From positions 1,074,001 through 1,138,000 of the forward strand of contig NZ_CP042910.1 in NCBI RefSeq assembly GCF_008298035.1: a stretch of DNA of 64,000 bases. Reading direction: 5' to 3'. Positions 45,686 to 53,009 of this stretch are shown here, piece by piece. How positions within the stretch are numbered: the first letter of the stretch is position 1; each line of letters opens with the position of its first letter. The stretch is from Gimesia maris. GTDB lineage: Bacteria; Planctomycetota; Planctomycetia; Planctomycetales; Planctomycetaceae. The translations under genes and the position numbers were made by a program. Under the pieces are notes generated by a model. It ran no database searches. It worked only from the letters and a program-made list of their open reading frames with translations, and had not been told where the DNA came from.

Positions 45686-47062
45686 ATGACTGAAATGGAA
45701 CTGAAGCCACCCCCGATACCAGCCCACACCTGGAAAATTGCTGCGGTGACAGGGGCGGGCGCTTTTATGGCGATGCTGGATTCGACCGTGGCGAATCTGG
45801 CGATCGAGTCGATACGCTCTGATCTGGAATCCACGCTGACACTCGTGCAATGGGTGGCCACCGGCTATCTGTGTGCCCTGGCTGTCTCACTACCGACGGT
45901 GGGCTGGCTGGGGAAACGGTTTGGCTATGGACGAACATGGGCCGGCAGTCTGTTCGCTTTCGTCATTACTTCCGCGCTTTGCGCCCTGGCGCCGGGACCG
46001 TTGTCACTAATCGTTGCCCGGGTGTTACAGGGGCTGGCAGGAGGCATTATGGTTCCCACCGGTCAGGCGATTATCGGTGCGACAGCAGGAAAAAAGGAAC
46101 TGGGACGCATCATGGGGCTGCTGGGTCTGGTGGTTGCATTGGGGCCTGCGATTGGTCCTGCTGTGGGCGGCGTATTACTGGAAGCGGCTTCCTGGCGCTG
46201 GCTGTTCTGGATTAATGTGCCATTGGGAATCATCACATTACTGGCGGCGCGGGGACTGGTTCCCGCAGGCGAGATCGATCGTAATCAGTTTCTGGATCGC
46301 CGGGGCTTTCTGCTGTTGAGCCTGGGACTGCCTTTGCTGCTGTATGGTACGACTGAGACCGGAGCCTCGGGAGTGACCGTTTATACGCTGGGTGCAATGC
46401 TGCTGGGTGTGATTCTGGCGATCGCATTTACGCTGCATGCGCTCCGGAGAAAGAATCCCTTAATCGATCTGCGACTGCTGCGTAACAGAACGTTTTCACT
46501 GGCAACATTGACGACGGGATTAACGGGGGCCAATATGTACGGAGCGCTGTTGCTGCTGCCGCTCTATTTTCAAGTGGCTCTGGAGCAGAGTATTTCACAG
46601 ACCGGATTCTGGCTGTTAATTATGGGGCTGGCCAGTGCCTTGGCACTCCCGTTTGGAGGAACGCTGACAGACCGGTACGGGGCAGGCCGGATTTCTTTAG
46701 CGGGTGCATTATTGCTGTTGCTCTCCAGTCTGCCGTTTCTGTATTCTGAAATCCTGTCGACTTCGGTTCTGTTTCTGGCGCTGGCCATGCGGGGTGCGGG
46801 AATTGCGTTAGCGCAGATGCCCGCGATGACGGCTGCGTACACGGCAGTGACAGCAGAACAGATGGGAGACGCGGCGACACTGGTGAATATTACACAACGG
46901 ATTGGCGGTGCCGTGGGGGCGATCTGTATTGTCATTTTGCTGCAACAGATGGTGGACTGGACCGATCTGAGCCCGCATGTCTGGGCCAGTGGCGTGTTGA
47001 CACTTGTTTCTGTGCTTGTGGTGATCACAGCTTCACAATTGAAATCTCAATCTGGTGGGTAA
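45686..47062 (+). CDS. MFS multidrug efflux transporter (DHA2/EmrB-QacA family)
   Basis: 458 residues, about 14 membrane helices, matching the DHA2 subclass. Motif C-type sequence GLVVALGPAIGPAVGGVL is visible near residue 152, the helix 1 motif is MAMLDSTVANLAIESI, and a motif A-like TDRYGAGRISLAGA lies near residue 330. Likely a proton-driven exporter of small hydrophobic compounds; the substrate is unknown. The stop is followed after three bases by the nitrilase-like gene, so the two are probably co-expressed. Confidence 0.9.
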   Translation: MTEMELKPPPIPAHTWKIAAVTGAGAFMAMLDSTVANLAIESIRSDLESTLTLVQWVATGYLCALAVSLPTVGWLGKRFGYGRTWAGSLFAFVITSALCALAPGPLSLIVARVLQGLAGGIMVPTGQAIIGATAGKKELGRIMGLLGLVVALGPAIGPAVGGVLLEAASWRWLFWINVPLGIITLLAARGLVPAGEIDRNQFLDRRGFLLLSLGLPLLLYGTTETGASGVTVYTLGAMLLGVILAIAFTLHALRRKNPLIDLRLLRNRTFSLATLTTGLTGANMYGALLLLPLYFQVALEQSISQTGFWLLIMGLASALALPFGGTLTDRYGAGRISLAGALLLLLSSLPFLYSEILSTSVLFLALAMRGAGIALAQMPAMTAAYTAVTAEQMGDAATLVNITQRIGGAVGAICIVILLQQMVDWTDLSPHVWASGVLTLVSVLVVITASQLKSQSGG

Positions 47063-47065
47063 ACT

Positions 47066-47803
47066 ATGAAAAACAAAATCACAGTCGCCGCCTGTCAGTT
47101 GTTTGATGTGCAGGATGATCTGGAGCAGTCGCTGGCAAAGATCAAAGAGTATGCAACACAGGCCAGTGAGCAGGGTGCGGCGCTGGTCTGCTTTCCCGAA
47201 TCGTATCTGCAGGGTTACACGACAAAGGAAATACTCGCGCGAGAGCGGGCGCTGGATATTTCTTCCGACAGGTTTACGGATATTTTGAAACGACTGGAGT
47301 CGCTGCAGCCGACGCTGGTGATTGGTTTTATTGAGAAAGCAGGCACGCAATTGTTTATTTCCGCGGCGGTTGTCAGGCAGGGAACGCTGCTGGGCTGTTA
47401 CCGCAAGACCAGGCTGGCGCCCGGGGAACGATTGTTCGATCCGGGGACCGAGACGCCGACGTTTGAAGTTGAGGGGCTGCGGTTTGGTGTGAATATCTGT
47501 TATGAGCTGAATCTTCCCGAGTGTGCAGCAACGATTGCCTCTCAGCAGGCACAGCTGATGGTCTGCCCCTGTTATAATATGCTGCACCCGGAGAATGCCG
47601 AATGGTGGAAGCATCGCCACAATACAATTCGCGCCGAACGAACGCGGGAAACCGGACTCTGGCTGCTCTCCGCGGATGTAACGGGGAGTCGCGACGGACA
47701 GATCGCTTATGGCCCGACCGCGCTGATTGACCCCGATGGAACCGTGGTGGCGCAAGTCCCCTTAATGGAAGAAGGGTTACTCCTGCAGGAAATTACGTTT
47801 TAG
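47066..47803 (+). CDS. Carbon-nitrogen hydrolase (nitrilase family)
   Basis: 245 residues with the complete Glu-Lys-Cys triad of the nitrilase superfamily: E45 (CFPESYLQGY), K114 (CYRKTRLAPG) and C145 (VNICYELNLPE). Acts on amide or nitrile C-N bonds; the exact substrate is unclear. It starts three bases after the MFS gene, suggesting that both handle the same or related compounds. No signal peptide. Confidence 0.9.
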   Translation: MKNKITVAACQLFDVQDDLEQSLAKIKEYATQASEQGAALVCFPESYLQGYTTKEILARERALDISSDRFTDILKRLESLQPTLVIGFIEKAGTQLFISAAVVRQGTLLGCYRKTRLAPGERLFDPGTETPTFEVEGLRFGVNICYELNLPECAATIASQQAQLMVCPCYNMLHPENAEWWKHRHNTIRAERTRETGLWLLSADVTGSRDGQIAYGPTALIDPDGTVVAQVPLMEEGLLLQEITF

Positions 47804-47984
47804 AGGAGACAACTCTCAGGAGCTTTCTGGCGCTTCACGGACTGCGGTCTTCAACGGAAATGGTTGAATAAGTCCAGATTCGAGTTGAACTTACGGCCCG
47901 CGTCCGGGTATTCTCATTAAAGAAGAACAACTCAAACCGACAGCGATAAACCATCGGGGATCGCAGAGCAGGGAGTCAGCAGGG

Positions 47985-48461
47985 ATGAAGTATGCAGGGT
48001 TCTGGGTCCGGACGATCGCGTATGTGATTGATATCGTCCCGATCAGTATTATCGTGGTGACAGTCTTTTATCTCTATGCAGATTTTGGAGAAACGTGGAC
48101 GACCTATCGCGCGGACCGTACGAACGTGGATGCGCGGGTGCAGTTCATGGCCGAACGAAACTGGATCCGGGAAATTTCGTTTGGCGTGTGGCTCGTGTAT
48201 TGTGCGTTGATGGAAGGTTCCTCTGTTCAGGGGACGCTGGGCAAACGGCTGATGGGGATTCGCGTAGTGGACCGGCTGGGAAACCGGATTTCGTTTGGTT
48301 GTTCGGTCATCCGAAACCTGTCGAAGATTACTTCCTATCTGCCATTTCTGATGGGCTTTTTCTGGATCGCCGGTTCACGGCAGAAGCACGGCTGGCATGA
48401 CATGCTGGCGAAGACAGATGTCGTTTACAGGGAATCCCGGCTGCATGAATATTTTAAATGA
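47985..48461 (+). CDS. RDD-family membrane protein
   Basis: 158 residues. The family-defining Arg and two Asp residues are recognisable in MKYAGFWVRTIAYVIDIVP and again GWHDMLAKTDVV. Three hydrophobic segments (residues about 12-35, 62-80, 115-135). RDD proteins are small membrane proteins of mostly unknown function, some implicated in ion exchange. A GGGAGTCAGCAGGG stretch precedes the start. Confidence 0.82.
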   Translation: MKYAGFWVRTIAYVIDIVPISIIVVTVFYLYADFGETWTTYRADRTNVDARVQFMAERNWIREISFGVWLVYCALMEGSSVQGTLGKRLMGIRVVDRLGNRISFGCSVIRNLSKITSYLPFLMGFFWIAGSRQKHGWHDMLAKTDVVYRESRLHEYFK

Positions 48462-48533
48462 TGTTGTGTTGAGCTGGTTTGTGGAAGTGTTGGTAGTTTG
48501 ACTTCAGTGAGCACTCACTTAACTGGAGGATTG

Positions 48534-48932
48534 ATGATGAGACACTATGAAACAGCAGACTCGATTCGCGAGATGATCGCTTATTTCCTGCCTTTCTGTG
48601 ATGACAAAATCACGCTGCAGATATTGCTCAGGATGAGTGAGTGCCTGGAGCCCTGGGATGAAGCAGATGCGCTGTATGAGCGGATCAGACAGAAAACGGT
48701 GATCGCCCGTAAACAGAATGCGAGCCGCGCGCTGGCACAATATGCGTTCGAAGAGAGCTGTGCGAAAACGCTTTATAACATGTCGAAACCAGCTTCGCCT
48801 TACTACAGTGATGCGCCGTTCTGGGTGATCCCGCTGGGCTTCCGCCTGGCTTGTGCACTGGAACTTCCGGATCCCTGTGCGTTCAGTTCGCTGCTGGATG
48901 ATGACTCGGATCAGCGCTTTCGCTTCATGTGA
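48534..48932 (+). CDS. Hypothetical protein
   Basis: 132 residues, no family recognised. Helical, with a Trp/Cys-rich stretch (CLEPWDEADALYERIRQ) and a C-terminal hydrophobic patch (FWVIPLGFRLACALELPD). A perfect GGAGG site four bases before the ATG at 48534 supports this start and shows the gene is real. No signal peptide. Confidence 0.6.
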   Translation: MMRHYETADSIREMIAYFLPFCDDKITLQILLRMSECLEPWDEADALYERIRQKTVIARKQNASRALAQYAFEESCAKTLYNMSKPASPYYSDAPFWVIPLGFRLACALELPDPCAFSSLLDDDSDQRFRFM

Positions 48933-49036
48933 ACGGTGATAGTTGTCTCTGCCAATTTACGTATCCCATGTGTGTTTTTTAAAAGGCATTTGTAGTAGTT
49001 CAGTCAATTGAGTTAGTTTGCGGGGAGAGTAAGGCG

Positions 49037-49855
49037 ATGAGTGAAGAGGAAAATATTGTTTTGTATCAAAGCGATGATCCTGACATGGTGAAAGCCAGCC
49101 AGCAGGCGCGGAAAACATTTAAGTATTTCTGGCGGGAGTTGTCCTGGGAATGTCGTCGGATCATCCCCGGTCTGGATTTTGCTGCTGTCAAAGTGGCCTT
49201 TCACGATCCGGACGTGGCCCCTGGCGACCCGGATACCGAGCATATGTGGGTGAACGGCATTGACTGTAATGGCAGAGAGATTATGGGAACGCTCAACAAT
49301 GACCCGGAGTGGCTGACCAATGTGAAAGACGGGGATCAGATCTGTGAGCCGATGTCTGCAATCTCGGACTGGATCTTTGCCGTTCGGGGGAGAGCGTATG
49401 GCGGATATACCGTAAACCTGATTCGTTCGCGGATGTCTTCCAGCCAGCAACGCGCGCACGATCAGGCCTGGGGCATGGACTTTGGCGATCCGGACGAGAT
49501 TGAAGTCGTCTATGTACCCACGGAACCGGTGGGATTTCTGGGACGACTGTTCGGGAAGAAACCCGTGATTGATCCGGAAGTGCGCAAGCAGAATATGCTG
49601 GAACATCCGATGTGTATTAACATGGGTGAGTCGCTGGAAGCAGCGTTGCAGGAATCTAGAGAAATGGTGACAGACACAGATGAAGAGGGCTGGACGATGC
49701 TGCACCGCGATGCACTGGCCGGCAATGCGACAGTCGTCAAAATCCTGTTGGAGCATGGAGCCGATCCGACCTTGAAAACACCGGAGGGCGACACGCCTTA
49801 TGATCTGGCCAGACGCTTTGGTTGGAAACATGTGATGAAACTACTGGCGAATTGA
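49037..49855 (+). CDS. DUF2314-ankyrin fusion protein
   Basis: 272 residues. Residues about 15-130 match DUF2314 (VKVAFHDPDVAPGDPDTEHM, then WVNGI and GTLNNDPEWL and the ISDW segment). The C-terminal residues about 219-272 contain one and a half ankyrin repeats (GWTMLHRDALAGNATVVKIL). DUF2314 is of unknown function. The two-domain combination is unusual. AGAGTAAGGCG precedes the start. Not operonic with neighbours. Confidence 0.75.
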   Translation: MSEEENIVLYQSDDPDMVKASQQARKTFKYFWRELSWECRRIIPGLDFAAVKVAFHDPDVAPGDPDTEHMWVNGIDCNGREIMGTLNNDPEWLTNVKDGDQICEPMSAISDWIFAVRGRAYGGYTVNLIRSRMSSSQQRAHDQAWGMDFGDPDEIEVVYVPTEPVGFLGRLFGKKPVIDPEVRKQNMLEHPMCINMGESLEAALQESREMVTDTDEEGWTMLHRDALAGNATVVKILLEHGADPTLKTPEGDTPYDLARRFGWKHVMKLLAN

Positions 49856-49969
49856 AAGTGACAGGGATGACTGCTGCAAGATTCCGCCAGGAGAAGGTGA
49901 TTCACTATCATAGCTGGGGGATTAAAAAAGAGACGGTTTGGATGAACGTACAGAGTCGGAGAAGTGGAA

Positions 49970-50398
49970 ATGATTGCAGAAGCAAAAATAAGATTTAAGG
50001 GAAGGGCATTTCACTCAAGTGAATGGCATGAGCTACTGAGAGTTACTGGTTTTCGAGTGGTATCTAGTGGTTTGGATAAAATTATTTATACATCTGGTGG
50101 AAGTTATTTAGTTGCCAAACAAATTGGGTTTGTCAGATATGAGGAGGAAGAGGCATTTGATTGTGTTGTCGAGTTGAGACAGTCAAAAGTCTGGGAAGGA
50201 TTTATCAAATTTTATGCAACATTATTAGCTGCGTTTGCCGTCCCTCAGGAAGTCGTTATTACGTTAGATGAAAATGATTTCACCGAACAAAGTTTGTTGA
50301 AACAGTATGCTGAAAAGAAAATACTGCAGTTATTTCCTGAAGAAGATTTAATTGACAATAGGGTTTACAGAGAAGGCGATGGAGTTCAATTTCTATAA
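49970..50398 (+). CDS. Hypothetical protein
   Basis: 142 residues, no family recognised. Visibly more AT-rich than neighbouring genes, suggesting a different origin. Predicted alternating beta-strands followed by helices (VWEGFIKFYATLLAAFAVPQ). ATG 49970 with a GGAG site eight bases upstream was chosen over a GTG two codons earlier. No signal peptide. Confidence 0.55.
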   Translation: MIAEAKIRFKGRAFHSSEWHELLRVTGFRVVSSGLDKIIYTSGGSYLVAKQIGFVRYEEEEAFDCVVELRQSKVWEGFIKFYATLLAAFAVPQEVVITLDENDFTEQSLLKQYAEKKILQLFPEEDLIDNRVYREGDGVQFL

Positions 50399-50440
50399 TG
50401 GAACTCAATAATCCTGATTCAACTGGGATATGATTATAAG

Positions 50441-50899
50441 ATGACAGACATCTGCATCGATTTGAATGAGTACCGTGTGAATCTGCGTGTGGCGGCGATT
50501 GTGCGGCGGGGGGATGATGTGCTGTTGTGCCGTCCGCCTGGGCATGACTGGTGGTTTCTGCCGGGCGGGCGGATTAAGGTCAACGAAGATTCGCTGACCG
50601 CGGTGCGGCGGGAACTGACCGAAGAGATCGGGCCGGGCTTTGAAGTGCGGAAACCGACGGCGATCGTAGAGAACTTCTTCAATCTGGACGACCGGCGGTT
50701 TCACGAGATCTGCACGGTTTACGAAGTCACCTGGCACGGGACTGCGATCGCGGCAACGGTCGAGGATGTGCAGGAAGTGTTCGGCTGGTTTTCACTGGCG
50801 GAATTGAGGGACGTGGTGCTCAAGCCGGATTTGATCAAACAGCGGATATTCAATCCTCGTGCGGATCTGGAGCTGATTGTGAATCGGGACAACGGATGA
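50441..50899 (+). CDS. Nudix hydrolase
   Basis: 152 residues with a full Nudix box G-x5-E-x7-R-E-x-x-E-E-x-G (GGRIKVNEDSLTAVRRELTE, then EIGPGF), which binds metal and hydrolyses nucleoside diphosphates linked to another moiety. The substrate is unknown. It lies 26 bp before another Nudix gene; the two are in the same direction and only moderately similar, so they are not a recent tandem duplication. Confidence 0.88.
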   Translation: MTDICIDLNEYRVNLRVAAIVRRGDDVLLCRPPGHDWWFLPGGRIKVNEDSLTAVRRELTEEIGPGFEVRKPTAIVENFFNLDDRRFHEICTVYEVTWHGTAIAATVEDVQEVFGWFSLAELRDVVLKPDLIKQRIFNPRADLELIVNRDNG

Positions 50900-50924
50900 G
50901 TTTTCTCTGGCAAAGCAGGTTCGC

Positions 50925-51368
50925 ATGACCTATCGCAATCGCGTGTTTCTCTACATTACGAACGAGGATCATCTGCTGGTGTTTGACCACGTTGATTTTC
51001 CGGAGGCAGGAACGCAGATCCCCGGCGGGACGATTGAGCCGGGAGAGATTCCGGAAGACGCGGCACTGCGGGAAGCACGCGAAGAAACGGGGCTGAATGG
51101 TTTTTCGAGTCCAGTCCTGATTGCCCGCCAGAAAATGGATCTGGAACCGTTCGGAAAACAGGAAATCATTGATGCCTGGTTTTACCATCTGCAATATGAG
51201 GGAGAACGGAAAGCACGCTGGCGACATGCAGAGCAGACGCCCGGTGATGGGAGTGCACAGCCGATTCTGTTTGAATTGTATTGGGTTCCACTTCACGGGG
51301 AGGTATCCTTAAATGGTGCCGACGGGATGTATCTGGAGCAGGTGTGTGAGCGGATGAAATGTGAGTGA
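50925..51368 (+). CDS. Nudix hydrolase
   Basis: 147 residues with Nudix box GGTIEPGEIPEDAALREARE followed by ETG. Metal-dependent pyrophosphohydrolase; substrate unknown. Second of two adjacent Nudix genes. The AAAGCAGG site precedes the ATG. Confidence 0.88.
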   Translation: MTYRNRVFLYITNEDHLLVFDHVDFPEAGTQIPGGTIEPGEIPEDAALREAREETGLNGFSSPVLIARQKMDLEPFGKQEIIDAWFYHLQYEGERKARWRHAEQTPGDGSAQPILFELYWVPLHGEVSLNGADGMYLEQVCERMKCE

Positions 51369-51400
51369 TCGTCATTCGATCCGTATTCAACGGAGGCGTT

Positions 51401-51799
51401 ATGCAACATTCGTACTTAAAACCGATTTCGTGGCGAACCGGGCTATTGCTACTGCTGTTGACCCTGGTGGTTCCGGTAATTCTCTGGCTGCTGTTCGAGG
51501 CAACTCTGCCGTTCCTGATTGCTTTTCTGACTGTTCCCGTGATTCTGATGGCGGTCTAGCGTGATCCCGGTTTTCTCATCGGGGGCATATTTTTCTGGGG
51601 CACGCAGATTCTGTGGGAGCAGCTGAGCATGCAGCCGGGGCAGGTCGATAATATGTTGTCGGGGCTGGTAATTACCCTGGGCTGGGTGCCTTATGTAATA
51701 TTTTACGGGCCGATTTTTCTGTTCATCAAATCGAATGATCGCTATCGCGAGAGGTGGGGCGGGACCAGCTCTGCCGTTATTTCTGATCGCTTGGATTGA
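51401..51799 (+). pseudogene. Small membrane protein gene interrupted by an in-frame TAG
   Basis: Starts at ATG 51401 behind a strong CGGAGG site and codes for two hydrophobic helices (WRTGLLLLLLTLVVPVILWL). Codon 53 (51557-51559) is TAG. The same frame continues without a stop for another 79 codons to TGA at 51797-51799, with further hydrophobic stretches (FLIGGIFFWGTQILWEQL, then MLSGLVITLGWVPYVIFYGP). One substitution would restore a 132-residue protein. No family recognised. Second nonsense-broken gene of the accessory region. Confidence 0.7.
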
Positions 51800-51984
51800 G
51801 TTTGTGTTTTCAGATCAGTGGCTTAGAGCCTGCAGACAGGAGACAGGAACAGATCAGGAAGATTACACAATTTCACTACTTTAATTTTCAGAAGCGGAAT
51901 TGTATGATATCGGAGTCTGCCGGAGCGAGGCCTGTTTTTGAGCTTCGTTGTCGGCGTGTGTCTTTATGATCAGAGTTGAGAACT

Positions 51985-52782
51985 ATGTCATCATCATCAG
52001 AGTCCCTGACCCGGGAGCGGCTGTCTGCGGAAGAAGTTGAGAAATTCGAGCAGGACGGCTACCTGATTTTACGTAATCTCTGTCCCGAATCCTTGCGGCA
52101 GGAAATGCTGGCAGCGACAAAGGATGGACTGTCACGGGTGGTGGAGCCGGTCGAGTATGAAGCCGACGTGGAATATCCCGGTTCTCCCAGTTCGCGGAAT
52201 GTGGCCGGCGGCGAAACCGTGCGGCGGCTGCTACAGTCGCACAGTCGCGGGATGAGCTTCACCCAACTGGTGAGTCATCCGGCGCTGGTGAATCGGCTGT
52301 CGCAGTTACTGGGGCCCGATTATGTAATGCCGCTGGCACATCATAACTGCATCATGACCAAGCAGCCGGAATTCAGCAGCGACACGATGTGGCATCAGGA
52401 TATCCGCTTCTGGTCGTTTGAGCGGAGAGAGCTGATCAGCGTCTGGGTGGCGCTGGGCGAAGAGAACACAGACAATGGCTGCCTGAAAGTCATTCCGGGC
52501 ACGCATCGCATGACTTTTGAACCGCATCGACTGGACGAACGGATCTTCCTGCGACCCGATCTGCCGGAAAACCAGGAGTTGATTGAAACCAGTGTGTCTG
52601 CAGAACTGCATCCGGGGGACATCCTGTTGTTCCACTGCCGCACGTTTCATGCGGCGACCCGCAATTTTACCGACCAGGCCAAGTTCTCTGTGGTCTTCAC
52701 GTTCCGACCTGCGGACAATCCCCCGATCAGTGGAACGCGTTCGGCCAGTCTGCCGGAACTGGTGATTCATTCGAATCCGTAG
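51985..52782 (+). CDS. Phytanoyl-CoA dioxygenase (PhyH) family protein
   Basis: 265 residues, Fe(II)/2-oxoglutarate-dependent oxygenase fold. Metal ligands H137-x-D139 (MWHQDIRFW) and H222 (TFHAATRN), with R226 likely binding 2-oxoglutarate. N-terminal FEQDGYLILRNL is the usual start of the family. The substrate is unknown; planctomycetes carry many of these. The ATG 51985 was preferred over a TTG three codons earlier. Confidence 0.9.
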   Translation: MSSSSESLTRERLSAEEVEKFEQDGYLILRNLCPESLRQEMLAATKDGLSRVVEPVEYEADVEYPGSPSSRNVAGGETVRRLLQSHSRGMSFTQLVSHPALVNRLSQLLGPDYVMPLAHHNCIMTKQPEFSSDTMWHQDIRFWSFERRELISVWVALGEENTDNGCLKVIPGTHRMTFEPHRLDERIFLRPDLPENQELIETSVSAELHPGDILLFHCRTFHAATRNFTDQAKFSVVFTFRPADNPPISGTRSASLPELVIHSNP

Positions 52783-52809
52783 TTCACGCCTTTGACTTTT
52801 CCTGTTACC

Positions 52810-52853
52810 TGGGTCGGCCCGAGTAGATTTCGGGCCGAGCGGAGCGAGCAGGA
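52810..52853 (+). repeat. 44-bp dispersed repeat, copy 2
   Basis: Matches the minus-strand reading of 40957-41000 over 44 bases with roughly eight mismatches. Located in the gap between the PhyH gene and the convergent MMPL gene. Confidence 0.6.
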
Positions 52854-52957
52854 GGTTGTGGTGTGATCGTGCGAGTTGAGGGTGCGTCTACCGTGGGATC
52901 AGGTTGATCGTATGAGGTGCGTTCCTGACGAGCCCACGCGTATCCTGCGACCTCCTG

Positions 52958-52989
52958 TTGTCTGCGACAACCTCGAATTGGATTCGAGG
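52958..52989. terminator. Two adjacent perfect hairpins between convergent genes
   Basis: TTGTC-TGC-GACAA at 52958-52970, immediately followed by CCTCGAAT-TGG-ATTCGAGG at 52971-52989. They lie between the convergent PhyH and MMPL genes. Neither has a T run, so a terminator role is only a guess; they may be a structured repeat instead. Confidence 0.35.
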
Positions 52990-53009
52990 CCACCCGCTGT
53001 GATCGCAAA

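Noticed and set aside
50441-51368. Recent tandem duplication of the two Nudix genes
   Set aside because: The proteins share only the Nudix box; the rest differs too much for a recent copy.
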